64,000 nt of DNA, taken from positions 2,108,001 through 2,172,000 of the forward strand of contig CM066302.1 of NCBI GenBank assembly GCA_033807695.1. The letters run 5' to 3'. Source of the DNA: Daedaleopsis sinensis (lineage: Eukaryota; Basidiomycota; Agaricomycetes; Polyporales; Polyporaceae). Below are positions 21,791 through 33,457 of the stretch, in pieces. The notes under the pieces were generated by a model. The model was not told where the DNA came from. It saw nothing but the letters and a program-made list of their open reading frames with translations, and did not search any database. The number at the start of each line of letters is the position of its first letter. Position 1 is the stretch's first letter. Position numbers and translations under genes: made by a program.

Positions 21791-24026
21791 TCATACATGT
21801 GGACGCGATAATATCTTAGTCGGGAGCATGATGAAGTCGTCGTCGTCTGATATCGTCGGAGAGGTGGGCGCCCTCAGTTCTGTCTCGAGGATCCGCTCCA
21901 GCCTCCCCGCCATGTTACGAAGCACCTTGGTGGGGATGCCCGGCGGCGGATACCAAGAGAGGATGGTCCCATGATGGCCGGGCAAAACGAACCGCGGGTA
22001 GGATATTGTGCTTTCCCACCCACCGTCCCACCAGCGTAGCTCCTCGCCAAGCAGCGCGCAGCAGAGACAACACTTCATCGGGACACCAATCCGAATGTTG
22101 TGCCGATTTTGAGGTGTCGTCTGTTGTGTGGGTCTCACGTCAACAGTAGAGCAACAACACGTCGGGGAGAGCGGCTGACCTGTAACACGTCAAAGGTTAG
22201 CTTGCCTTCTGCTACCTGGACGGCAGCGCCCATCAGTGCTGCCTCGGCGTGGACTGTCACCAGCAGAGGGTGTTTCAGCTTCTCATCTAAGAGTGTACGC
22301 AATTTCTCGGCCTGGGTGTCGTTTAAGTAGAGTGTCTTCGTCAGCCTTTGCTGGGTCTGGTCAATCCAGTCGCGGTTGACATCGATCCTCGGGGAGCCAG
22401 TGAGGGCGACCATCGACACGGACACCTCAGTAGCGCTATCGTCGAACGATCTGAACAAGTATCTGAAGATGGCTCTGGATGCGGACAGCGAGAATGCCAG
22501 AGACGAGACGTAGCGGATGACGGCGATGGAGAGTGTGCGGTCGAGACAGTCAATCTGAACATCTCCTAGAGTGATCATGAGACTGATTACCGGTTCACTA
22601 GCCTGAAGTACTGCGCACCAGGCTTAGACTCTTCCGTGGATGTGATTGAGGCAGCATCGTCTTCATCTATCATGTCTACAACAGAGTGAGTCAATCGGCC
22701 GACGCCAGCGAAATATCATGTACCTTCGCTATTGTTGTCGTCGTCTACAGACCCCTCGGAGGTACCAGGCTCTGATATTGACCGTCAATATCATATGGCT
22801 ATGGTATGTATAGGAACATACCTGCACTGGATTCATCCCTGCTCTGAGTTTCTGCAGAGGGGTTTTCGTTTCCTGGCTGATATGAGACACAAATTGAGAC
22901 GCGCGAAGTCGCGAGCTCGTACCTAGCTTGGTTGCGTGTTTTTCGTACCTGGTGTGGAGATCCTCGGCGACGGATCTGGTCAGGAGGTGTGCAAGAGCAT
23001 TCGAGGACACAAACTGTTCCAAGACGAGGATGGCCTCGAGAAGGCGCACACGATCGTCCAGAGGCGCCGGGGATATCTCATACTTGTCATCGTCATCGCC
23101 GACGCCGACGATTGCGGTCAAGCCTGTCTGCGCCTCCATGTCCTGCAGAGCATTCAGAAGGACTTGTACCCATTTTTCCGCAGTGTTCGCATTCAGGAGA
23201 AACGTGTTCTCATCGGAAGCTTGAGGGACTCCATTGGTGCTGAGTATGCGACGGACGGTGGGCTCCTTTATATGTAAGGACTGATTGCCAAGCCACGACG
23301 ACTCGGGGGGAAGGGGTGTGCTGGACCATCTCCTATGGATGATACGGATCGGATTCGTGCCCCAGGTCTGCGGTCCAACACACAGACGGCTGACTAGTTT
23401 GCGGTACGTGCGAATGGCGGTGAAGACGGTGAAGTGGGGGAGATTCCTGGGTCTTTTGTCGGGAGACAGCGTCAAGCAGTGAAGGAGGATGATGAAAACG
23501 TCGCGGACGTGATTTTCGAATTCGATATCCCTGAAGTAAAAACTATATCATCAGCAACGGCGATGGGATGTCAGGAATTCGCCACGGTAACGCACTTCTT
23601 GGGATCTTCTAAGAGCTCCCTTGCCTTGGCTGCGTTGTGTTGGACATGGATAGGGACGATGCATGGGATCTGTGCCTCAGATATCGCCTCTACCTCCCCA
23701 TTCAGGTTCGAGGGGAGGGCACGACTGTCGTTTCTAGCTACGACGGCTGCCGCAATTGTGTAGCCATCAGCCGCGATCTCGACATTTCCGGTCACAGCGA
23801 CGACTCTACTGCGAGTGTTCCTCCCCGGTGTGGAAGTGCCAGTGCTTAGCAAGAACGCGAGATTGCGCCAGAACTCGAGCTGCTTGTCCTTCAAAGGGTG
23901 TCGTGCTGTGGACAGATCTACTCGATTACTTTGATTAGTGCTAGTGAGGAGTGTGCTGAGAACGTAGATATCAGAGCGCAGCGCGGCTTCAGACGCCGCC
24001 TCAGCATGAGAAGTAGATGTCGCCAT
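21791..24026 (-). CDS. OTT_1508-like deaminase-fold protein
   Basis: Six exons join in phase to 652 residues: 24026-23596, 23530-22822, 22769-22724, 22675-22619, 22565-22180, 22120-21791. The first 400 residues are a helical region of unknown role. The C-terminal third carries the zinc-deaminase signatures: HAE at 520-522 (His ligand plus catalytic Glu), and KCCLCC at 559-564 for the two Cys ligands. This HAE plus CxxC pair within a long fungal protein matches what I know of the OTT_1508-like deaminases, a family expanded in basidiomycetes whose substrates are unknown and which has been linked to effector or nucleic-acid-directed deaminases. The family name is from memory of its layout. The start is the first ATG of the long open exon; an upstream exon is possible. 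Confidence 0.7.
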
Positions 24027-24773
24027 AGCAGGAGTTTCAAGCAAGCGACTCCAGATACTAGGCGCCGAAGGTCGTCTACTCCGGCCTGACCTCCTCTAGA
24101 TCTGACTCACATCGGTACCTCACGTCGATTGCTCAGCGCTCATGTCTCAAGCCTTGATACTGATATGACCTTCATGCACGATAGTGTTGGTAAATAACTG
24201 TGCCACGACTCTCAGAGCTCACTCTAAGGTGCGCCAAGACTTGCCACAGTTCTCGGAAAATTGTTTACTTACGATTGCTTACCACAGCTTACCACTAGCT
24301 TAGACACCCCGACAAAGATAAGACCCGCGTAATCAAGGGGAACGAGAAATTTGAAAGTTCTGTCGATATCCTGGTACCCTATGCAGTCTGTCTCTCCGTA
24401 TAACCCTCTTCCTCCATCATATATGTAGAAGTTTAACAAGGTATGTACTTGCTAGCTACTTGTGCACAAGATGCAACTACCGAACTTTGTCTAAAGCACT
24501 CTGTATAATTTTCCCAGTTGCGTTTGTCATGGTCGTCGGTGCCTTGATCGAGACATACCTTATCGCACTCCTCCGCAGATCACGTACCACGTTCTCGCAA
24601 TCGACCAAGATGATGTTCAGTAATACCTCGCGGTCTAGACATCCCTTCCACCTCTCCTTGTACGAGTAGTCATCCGACTATCAACGAGATGTTCGGGGTT
24701 TCGGACTCGTTGCTGGGTCATCGTTCGAGCTACTTTCGTTTGCCACCCCCTCTCTCACTGCACCTCTACGAGC
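24027..24773. other. divergent promoter region
   Basis: The spacer between the minus-strand deaminase-like gene and the plus-strand transporter. No coding exons are supported. Confidence 0.45.
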
Positions 24774-26681
24774 ATGACTTCACAAAACAGCGCGAGGTCG
24801 AGCGCGGAAACAACGAGACGACAGCTGCCATCAGCGTCGACGTCGACGACCGAAACACTCCCTGCGATCACCGTAATGGTTGATGGACACATCGACGACA
24901 GTTTGGAGCCTGAGGAGAGCCCCGCGGCCGATCTTGGTTTCTTGCCTATACCACGACACCTACGTCATGACAAGGATAAGCCGGCCAAGTTTGGGATGGC
25001 TATGAACATCGTATTCGCCCTAGCAAGTACATTCTGTAAGTCGAATTGTTTCGAAGAGCTTGAATGGGAACGCTGATCCTTCATGAAGTCATCGCAAACA
25101 CATATTATTGCCAACCTCTACTGAGCAAGTGGAATATCATTCACGCACCCTTTGCAAGCCATTCTAACATACTAAGCCCTTAGTCCAACTTGCGGAAGAG
25201 TTCGGAGCGACCTACCATGAGGTGTCAAACATCCCGACGCTACTACAAGCAGGGTGAGCCTCTCCTCGAACCAAGCACCGATTCGCTCACTTGACCCGTC
25301 GTCCAAGCTATGCGGCAGGCCTTCTCGCCATCTGTCCACTCGGAGACCTGCTACGACGACGCCAGCTAGTTCTACTCTTCACCTTCCTCGCGGCCACGCT
25401 CACGATCGGCCTCTCAGTCACCTCCAACCTGCGCGTCTTCGAGGGGCTCTCCTTCCTCGTCGGCCTGTGCAGCGTCGTCCCCCAGATCCTCACGCCGCTC
25501 GCCGTCGACCTCTCCCCTCCCGAAAAGCGCGCGGCCTGCCTCTCCATCATCCTCTCAGGGCTCATGCTGGGTGTCCTCATCGCGCGCATCCTCGCCGGGG
25601 TCGTCGGCCAGTTCGTCTCCTGGCGCGTCGTGTACTACATCGCGATCGCGGTGCAGTACGTGCTCTTCGCGGCCCTCTACTGGATGCTCCCGGACTACCC
25701 CGCGAAGAACAAGGGCGAGACGTACATGGGCATCCTCCGCAGCATGGCCAAGTACGCCGTCTCCGAGCCGCTGCTCGTCCAGGCGATCATCATCAACATC
25801 TCCTCGAGCGCGTGCTTCACCAACTGGTGGGTCACCCTGACCTTCCTGCTCGGCGGGCCCCCGTACAACTTCTCGACGTGAGTGTCCCTAGTCCCTCACG
25901 CTGCGGGATGCGCTCGCTGACTCTCTGGCGCTGCAGAATGACGATAGGCCTGTTCGGGCTGATCGGCATCCTGGGCATGGTCCTCGCGCCGTTCATCGGG
26001 CGCACGATCGACAGGTTCGTGCCGTGGTACGCGACGCTGCTCGGGATCAGCATGCAGCTCGTGATCTTCGTCGTGCAGACCGCGGCGGTCGGGCTGCACG
26101 TCGCCGTCGTGATCGTCATCTGCGTCGGCATCGACCTCTTCCGCCAGACGCAGACCGTCTCCCTCACGAGCGCGGTGCTCGGGATCGACGCGAACGCGCG
26201 CTCGCGCATCAACGCCGTGCTCATCCTCTCGGTGCGTCCTTGCCTTTGTTGCACGTTTCCACAGTGCTCGTACTAGTCGTACTAACCTCGGTCCCGCCTG
26301 TAGCTGCTGTTCGGTCAGGTGATGGGCACAGCCGTGGGCTCCAAGGTTTTCACGCAGTACGGGTGGCGCGCAGATGCGTCGCTGAATGTCGGCTGGACGG
26401 TGCTGACGGTCCTGGTGCACCTCGCGCGCGGGCCGCACGTCCCGAGATACACATGGTGGGGCTGGAAGGGCGGCCACAGGCCTCTGCATAAGCAGACGAA
26501 GCAGCCGCAGGTCGAGGAGAAGGATCGGAGTGCCGTCGGGTCGGACTCGGTGAACGAGGCAGAGGACGACGGTGCTGACGGAGGTGCGGTGGTCGAGCGT
26601 GTCGGAGAGAAGGGTGAAAGTCTAAAAACGCGAGCTGCGTCCTCTACTACGATTGCTGAGAAGGGCGACATGATGGTTTAA
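24774..26681 (+). CDS. major facilitator superfamily transporter
   Basis: Six exons (24774-25035, 25089-25124, 25184-25253, 25308-25877, 25937-26231, 26304-26681) give 536 residues. A charged cytosolic N-terminus is followed by about twelve membrane helices and an acidic C-terminal tail. Helix 1 ends in ANTYYCQPLL, and the loop between helices 2 and 3 holds the MFS motif-A sequence GDLLRRR. The overall pattern fits a drug:proton-antiporter-like or general-substrate MFS protein of the plasma membrane; the substrate is not predictable. The second intron must be removed at a GCAAGT donor (25125) to keep frame and restore the conserved helix-1/loop sequence, so it is a GC-AG intron. It is divergent from the deaminase-like gene. 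Confidence 0.88.
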
Positions 26682-27067
26682 GAGTTTTGCGGATATTGGG
26701 GCTACTGGACTAGAACAAGATGAATAGATACGCTCCGGGGGCGTAGTCCTGGCGCACCGTATCGAAACTTAACTTGGAGATCTATATCGTCGCACACCAT
26801 TGTCATGTGCGGCATCCTATCGTTCGGAGAAGGTAGCTGTTTGTTCCATGTGTTCATCGCTTCAAGGAGGAGTGCAGACTGTATCCTAATAGCGACGAAG
26901 AAGAATGGCAGTGACGAGGGAGAGACTTTATAAGAATATGTAACCTATCAATCAAGACGCCCTAAGGAATGGTATATTATAGAGGTGAGGTGAGGTGTCC
27001 GTGGTATATATGCAATCAGGTATCGGCGCTGAGCGCTGAAGTACAGGGTATGAATACAGACCAGGAA
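26682..27067. other. convergent 3' spacer
   Basis: A 386-bp spacer between the 3' ends of the transporter and the first DUF6533-like gene. Nothing else seen. Confidence 0.5.
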
Positions 27068-28800
27068 TCATGATCGCGCACCGTGACTGAGCACAGGCAC
27101 GGACTCCTTCAGGCCTGTCGCGAACGGATCGCTCGAAAACGTCGGCCGCTCCTCCTCGGACTCGTGCTCGGCGCCAGCGGCGTCGGCATACGCGTGCTCT
27201 TCGCTGTACGCAACAGTGGCACCCAGGTTGCCGACGAGCCTGCAGGAGAAGCTCGGATTGCGCACGAGGCACGCGCGCGACTCGGAGCACGGCAGCGGCA
27301 GGCAGTCCGAGTTTCCGAGACACTCGTCTTCGGCGTCGTCCGCGTAGTAGATCTCGCGGAGGGCAAGGATGAAGCGGGAGAGGATGATGGTGGTGAAGCT
27401 GGGTGGCATGCATTGTGAGGGGGAGGGGGTGTGGGTCGTGCGTGCGTCAGCGTTCGACCCGCCGCTCCGTGGGAGTAGATTGGCTGATGCTTACACGGGA
27501 GAGAACGCTGCCCAGAACGCAATGCCAATGACTCCTGCGACTTGGTTTTCCAGAACCGAGAAGGGTGTTAGCGTGTATAGTAGGTTAACGACTGCGTTGG
27601 ACAGGCAGAGTCTTCAGGAAGCAAACACATAAGCGTTTCGTCAAGAGTGTGTGCGGAAGGGCGGGTGCTCACATGAAATACATAGTCCCTGGACGCAGTC
27701 AACCGGTCAGTCGCACGTCACCAATGCTACTGTATATATGTTAAACTCACCGTCGCGGAGGAGAAAGTCTTGGATTGCGGTATGACATGTATACACGTTC
27801 ACGAGTTCCCTCTTAACCCTGAATGTCCTGCACCACGTCAATATGGCGAAAGCGCAATTCGCACCAACGGTGGTGGCAATTGCGACGAGATGCACTGCAT
27901 GAGCATGAGCTAGACTGACGTAATGACGCGGCGAGAGACCTCGTACATCTGAGGGGAAGGTCAGGGCATATCGTGAAGGAGCTGTTTGTGCACTCACGGA
28001 GTCTGCAGAGCTGTTGCCCAGGAGGTAGTAGTCTCTGTGCACTGCCCGAGGTTCAGCCATTCATCGAAGACAGTACTCGAGCCGACGTTTTGGAGCTGCA
28101 ACTCGTCTTAGTATATATTTTTGTGTGTGGCTGCAGGTAATCACTCACGATGCGAAGAGCAGGATCTACGAGCCCCAACACTGCAACTACGAGGAACGGG
28201 GCCCACTTCCTATCCCATATGACATACACCCGCAGCGCGAGCATCACTATGCGATTGATCCCACGTCAGTATCTCTTCGTTATATCACTGAACGACTCTC
28301 ACATGTAGCCGCGGTCTCAGATACGATTGTCAATGTGTCGGAAGAGCGCTCCAGGAGCTTGCAGACCTGTAGGAGCAGCCGAGAAAATGAGTCCCGGTCA
28401 GTGTTGACACTCGAGGAGGGGTAGCTCACCTGGGTACCAGTAGTCTCGCTCCATGGCTGGATCTCGAAGATGAGGATGATACGGTTAAGGAGTGTGGAAT
28501 ATCGGAGGAGCAGGAATATGACAACAGCCCCAGAGAACTTCCGCCGCCATACCCGCTGAATTTCGGAGAAGAAAGTCAACGTGAAGTCGTAGAGTAGCAG
28601 TACTTGCGTGAGAGGCTCGATCAGCGTAGCATATGATGGCTTGAGACGACCGAGCTCACCTGCGGACGCGACAGAGAAATACATGATGATCATCCTGTTG
28701 CAAGATTAAGGAAGCCATATACACAGGAGAGGTAAGAGACGTACGAAACAAGGTATTCCTCCCGGGTCGCTGGTAAGGCCGCTGAGTCCTTTCCGGACAT
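27068..28800 (-). CDS. DUF6533-like seven-helix membrane protein A
   Basis: Start ATG at 28798-28800, stop at 27068-27070, about ten exons. After a short first exon come LLLYDFTLTF and the basic loop EIQRVWRRKFSG, the signature of the DUF6533 N-terminal region, then RYSTLLNR, RVYVIWDR after helix 3, a TWCRTF block and a final helix containing TTIILSRFILALR. The tail keeps the motifs VGNLGA and DPF-x-x-GL shared with paralogs B and E. The tail also holds four extra Cys residues. In the middle, two introns flank a possible 2-nt exon at 27947-27948. Here a single-intron alternative (acceptor after TACGTCAG) also preserves frame and would insert a short Leu/Ala/His-rich stretch. Role unknown; such proteins are abundant in polypores. 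Confidence 0.75.
27947..27948 (-). other. candidate 2-nt exon AT in gene A
   Basis: Flanked by CTCAG and GTACGA, between introns of 49 and 52 bp. It would complete codons CCA and TTG (Pro-Leu). It is not strictly required here because another acceptor also keeps frame. Confidence 0.45.
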
Positions 28801-30600
28801 ACTTAGCAGTCGGGTTCGAATTCGGGGTTTGGGGTGGTGTTGCCAGCGAAGCTATTTGGAAAGAGTGAGGCCAGTACTTATACTGCAGGGACTCGGAAGT
28901 CAGTGGTGGCGACCATCGTAAGTACACGTGAAGCATTGAAGAATGGCAACCATGTATAGATCTATCACTTCCCAGTGGCGAAACACACCGCCCACGATAC
29001 CATTTGTGTTGTTGCCCGCCAGACACTGATCTTGAAGATCCTATATGCGTCCAGGGCATAACTTCACCAGGGGCCTGCCTCAATGATAGTATTCCATTTC
29101 GTAGACGACAGGGGAGCAGTGGTTGCTTGGAGTCGAGATGTATAGCATGGCGGTTTTGCGTCGGGTGCGAGAGCATCTGTCAGCCACATCCTAAGATGAA
29201 GATGTACGACGGTGTATCCATCCTCCAACTATTTCAGTGCGACTTCAATCTGATGGTTGTGAGACTGGCCATGGTACCGGTATGAGTACGATCTCAAGAC
29301 AAGCATCGTGTGGGACTCACTGCTGAAGTGTACACGATGAGTATGTACCGCCAGAGAACACTGCGCGTTGCGATTCTCAAGCTGCGAAAGATGTCGATGG
29401 GGTACGTATGTTACGATCGCATAAGTTCTAGGCTTGTATGCATGCGGCCTGTGACTACTATCACTTCATGCGGTGTTCGTCGCGCTCGTTGAAGGGAGTG
29501 TGGACTCTGAAGCTATGACTGGTTGCAGGAGAAGGATGTTCATGATCAAGAATGGAGTCTCAGGCTGGAACAGACAGCAACCTCGTACGATAGAGCGGCC
29601 ACGGTGTAAGTCCGCGTCGGAGTACGTCGGAGGTCGACGTCCGATCGAGGCTGTATTCTCATAGACAGGCCGGCGCCTACAATGCTACCTCAATACCACC
29701 GCGACGATCTTTCACCTCCGCCTACCTCCTCCTCCGAGATGAGAAACACACTACGTGGAGGTGATTCGTATCGCGCGCTGCGCAAGCCATTGTGGTGTTC
29801 AAGAAGAGCAGCAGCACATGAACATGCCTTGGCAAGCGTGATATGCAGTCTTGTGGTTGCCAACAAGGTACTCGAACGGTGAGTTGCATCTCGAATCTGG
29901 TCGGCGTTGTGGGACGGGAGCGGTCGCGGGGATAGAGGATGTTGCAATCAGAACGGGAGAGGGCAGGCCAAGGGCAGGACGATAGTGGAGAACCCCGGTA
30001 GGCGAGACAGGCGAATAGACACGGATCGCTCGACTTCGCGAACTCGAACACGGATGTCTGGTAGGCATGTGCCTCTTCTGCCTACGCGTCAGGCCTCCTT
30101 CGTGCTGTCCCTTAACCTCGCGGGAGAACGTCGGTCTATGTCGTTACGGCCCCGCGGGTTTGCCTCAGTTTGCGCCAGATATGGCCTGTGTCCGGTTCTC
30201 GGCGAAACCATGGCCTTCGTGGGGAGCAGGCTGCGCGTCATCCGCGCGAGATTGCGGATTTCCGACGCGCGAAGGGAGCACTGGAAATTGGAATGGGCGC
30301 GGATGGAGAATGTCCGGAGGCTCGACGCGTTCGCGGGCTTCCCAACGGCTTTCTGCTCGACTAGGAAGTCGACGTGGTTCTGCGTCTGCGCGTTCGCCAC
30401 ACTCATCCCTCTCTGAATCTACACCACCGAGGCGGGGAACAGGATGCAGCTCGACTTAGCTCGTAGCATGCACCGCCCATCCCTGTCCGCATCGATATCA
30501 GCGGCGGACATTCCTCGGCCTCCGTGCCGGCCCACCGACCATATAAACCTGCCTCGTACGCTCACCACGTCCTGATAAGCACGGTTGCTCGGGGTGCGAG
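28801..30600. other. 1.8-kb region with no supported gene
   Basis: Short plus-strand open stretches around 29200-29400 look like possible exons (a hydrophobic segment, then a basic one), but no complete gene can be joined. The rest shows nothing recognisable up to the lactonase promoter. Confidence 0.35.
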
Positions 30601-31792
30601 ATGGTCCACCATATCCTCGTCGCGTCGTACACGAACGAGGTCTCGACACTCGCGTTCGACCCCGACGTGCCCTCGCTCACTCTCTCCTCCGCTATCTCTG
30701 TCGGACACCATCCGTCGTGGATCACGCCCCATCCGACGGACAAGAGCATCGTATTCACCGCCCTAGAGCAAGCCGACGGCAAGATCATCGTTCTCAAGCT
30801 CGATGACCACGCCCGTGCGACCCAGGTCGGAGATGCGCCGAGCGGAGGTGCAGATCCGTGCACATTGGTGGCTGTCGATGACCAGTTGCTGCTCGGTAAC
30901 GTGCGTAGCCCATTCATTCATTTTCCGTGGGACCACCAAGAGGATCGCTTACGACAGGCAGTCGCTTCGATAGTACTCGTCCGGGGTGTTCAATGCCGTA
31001 CCCCTTTCTCCGGAGCCGCCGCACATTGCGCCCGCTCAGAGCTCCGTCATCACATTTACGGGAACGGGGCCAAATGCGGACCGTCAAGAGGCATCCCATC
31101 CCCACCAAGTCATCCCACACCCCACCTACAACGAGGTGCTCATTCCGGACCTCGGCGCTGACAAGACGCACCGATTGGTCCGCGGTGCGGGCGGCAAGTG
31201 GTTAGTGCAGGGCGCAGTGTCGTACAAGCCCGGGGCGGGACCCCGACACGTCGCATTCCACGGTTCGTGCTCGCGTAGTACTGCACGAGCGAAAGGAACA
31301 CTGAACCCGCCGATAGGTGACGTTCTGTACACGCTCCTGGAGCTGTCGAGCGAGCTGTCCGCCCACCGCCTCCCGCCGCTCCCTGCGGAGCCGGCACTGC
31401 TCGACACCGTCTCGACGATGGCGCAGATCCCCCCGCCCGAGGCCGCCAAGGACATGCTCGCCGCGGAGATCCTCATCCCGCCGCCGAACGCGTCCTTCCC
31501 CACCCCGTACATCTACGTGTCGAACCGCAACGACCCGTCGCCGGAGGGCGACACTATCGCCATCTTCTCCCCGGTGGATGCGGACGGGAAGATCGGCTAC
31601 GTGGCCGAGGTGCGGTCGGGGCTGAACCACCTGCGCGGGATGGTGTTTGGCGGGCCGGACGACAAGTGGCTCATCGCTGGCGGAGCTCTGGGCGGGGGTG
31701 TCAAGGTGTTTGAGCGCGTCGACGGAGGGAAGGGGCTTAAGGAAATTGCTACGGTCCATGTCGACAGACCGACTGGATTCTTGTGGATATGA
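30601..31792 (+). CDS. lactonase-type seven-bladed beta-propeller (6-phosphogluconolactonase-like)
   Basis: Three exons (30601-30900, 30974-31262, 31317-31792) give 354 residues. The N-terminus HHILVASYTNEVSTLAFD, the HPSWITPHP segment of blade 1, GPRHVAFH and a late IYVSNRN fit the Pgl/lactonase-10 family of cytosolic propellers. Members hydrolyse sugar lactones or cycloisomerise muconates. There is no signal peptide. The second intron (54 bp) is stop-free and a multiple of three, so an unspliced transcript would still encode a full protein with 18 extra residues. The exact substrate is not predictable. Confidence 0.85.
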
Positions 31793-32209
31793 ACGCCTGG
31801 CTATGAGAGGCCGTATCGAATCTGAATATGTACCAATATCCATATGTTGTCGTCGTACTATGCGAACCACTATCTATGACCCTTGTGTACTGTCGGTCGT
31901 TCCGAAGCTGAGCGTCGTTGGAAGATAACCGTTAAATATTCTCTACCAGAGAATTTACAGCGGTAGTACGTACTAGTGTAACCCATTTCGAGCATCGATA
32001 TCGTGACCGTCACTGAGATGTATTGCTACTGCTTACCGGCTAACTTGAAGAAGTGCTTACATACTTACCGTATCTACTCTGACTGCTTGCTCTACTACCT
32101 ACCAACTTTCTCCCACTACTACTACCTCTACCTACATCAACTACTGGCGACATACTACACTGGCATATTATCTACAGGATCTTCACAACACCCCGGCCTC
32201 TAATGTGCC
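31793..32209. other. intergenic, pyrimidine-rich
   Basis: No gene. The segment 32020-32160 is rich in CTA/CTAC repeats and lies between the convergent 3' ends of the lactonase and monooxygenase genes. Confidence 0.45.
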
Positions 32210-33457
32210 CTAACCCTCACGCCGTTCTCCAACGTTAGCTGCCACCTCCTCCATAACCTTGTTGAACCAGTCGACCACCGCCGCAGGTGTGTTCGGACCC
32301 ACAAACAGGTTCAAGTTCGCCATGCTCTTGCCAGAGACGCGCCCCGCCATCGCGCACATCTTCTCCTCGCACGCCTGGATCGCCGCCTCCCTCGCCGCGG
32401 CGTCCCCCAGCCTCCCCTCAGCCGCGAGCGCCAGCCCGAGCTCGAGCGCGTCCAGCATCGCGAGGTTCGCGCCCGCCCCCGCGAACGGGCTCATGAGGTG
32501 CGCCGCGTCCCCGACAAGCGTCGCCCCGGGCACGTGCGCCCACGCGTGCCCGACGGGGAGGATGTACAGCGGGCGCGGGTAGATCGCGGCGTCGTCGCAG
32601 TGCGCGATCAGCTTGCGCAGCCACGGCGCCCAGCCGTCGAACAGCGCGAGCAGCGCCGCGCGCGCGGCGTCCGGGGCCGCGGGGAGCGTCCAGTCGGCAG
32701 GCCCGCGGAAGTACGCGTACGCGCGCACGCGCCCGTCGCCGTTGCGCTGCGCCGCGAGCATCTTCGAGTCCTGGAGCGCGGATGCGGTGCCCAGTCCGAC
32801 GGCCGCGATGACGTCTGCGTGCTCGGGGCTGGCGGCGACCGCGGGCGCGAGCGAGACCTCGACGCCGATGAAGCCGGTGAAGAAGGGGGTGGCGGGGGAG
32901 ACGAGGGGCCGGACGCGCGAGTACGCGCCGTCGGCGCCGACGAGGATGTCGCACACGGCCGTGGTGCCGTTCGTAAAGGTGAGCTCGTGCTGTCCGTTGG
33001 CGAGCGCGCGCGCGGAGGCGAGGGCGTGGTCCCAGTGGATGGAGTCCGCGGGGCACGCGTCGAGGAGGATCTTGCGGAGCATGGTGCGGTCTATCTCGGG
33101 GCGGATTTGAGTGGGGTCCTGGGGGGTCCTGGCGTCGACCCCGGGACCGTCGTCGAGCCCGTGGTGGAGGTGCAGCTTGCCGGAGGCGTCGTATATTCTC
33201 ATTTCCTCGCCCTCGGGGCGGGAGTGTTTGACAAACTCGTCCTGGAGGCCATTCTCGCGGAGAGCGCGTTGGCCGCTCTCCCAGCCGAGGTCGAGCTGCC
33301 CTCCGAGGTGGGCGCGTGAGTTGAAGGCCGGGTCGCGTTCGTAGAGCGTGGCGGGCACTCCGCGGCGGTGGAGGGTGAGGAGGAGGGAGAGTCCAGCAAG
33401 ACCGCCGCCGACGATGGCAATCTTGGGTTGAGTAGAGTGGGAAGGGATGCCTGACAT
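32210..33457 (-). CDS. FAD-dependent monooxygenase
   Basis: An intronless gene of 415 residues. The dinucleotide-binding motif GGGLAG is at 17-22, the GADGAYS (DG) motif at 174-180 and the GDAAHLMSPFAGAG ribityl-contact motif from 316, with Asn331 following. This is the standard order of class A flavin hydroxylases, and the overall pattern is close to TetX-like and salicylate-hydroxylase-like enzymes. It should use NAD(P)H and oxygen to hydroxylate an aromatic or polycyclic substrate in the cytosol. Absence of introns and very high GC at third positions set it apart from most neighbours, which could reflect transfer or an intronless basidiomycete lineage. Confidence 0.9.
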   Translation of the reverse strand: MSGIPSHSTQPKIAIVGGGLAGLSLLLTLHRRGVPATLYERDPAFNSRAHLGGQLDLGWESGQRALRENGLQDEFVKHSRPEGEEMRIYDASGKLHLHHGLDDGPGVDARTPQDPTQIRPEIDRTMLRKILLDACPADSIHWDHALASARALANGQHELTFTNGTTAVCDILVGADGAYSRVRPLVSPATPFFTGFIGVEVSLAPAVAASPEHADVIAAVGLGTASALQDSKMLAAQRNGDGRVRAYAYFRGPADWTLPAAPDAARAALLALFDGWAPWLRKLIAHCDDAAIYPRPLYILPVGHAWAHVPGATLVGDAAHLMSPFAGAGANLAMLDALELGLALAAEGRLGDAAAREAAIQACEEKMCAMAGRVSGKSMANLNLFVGPNTPAAVVDWFNKVMEEVAANVGERREG

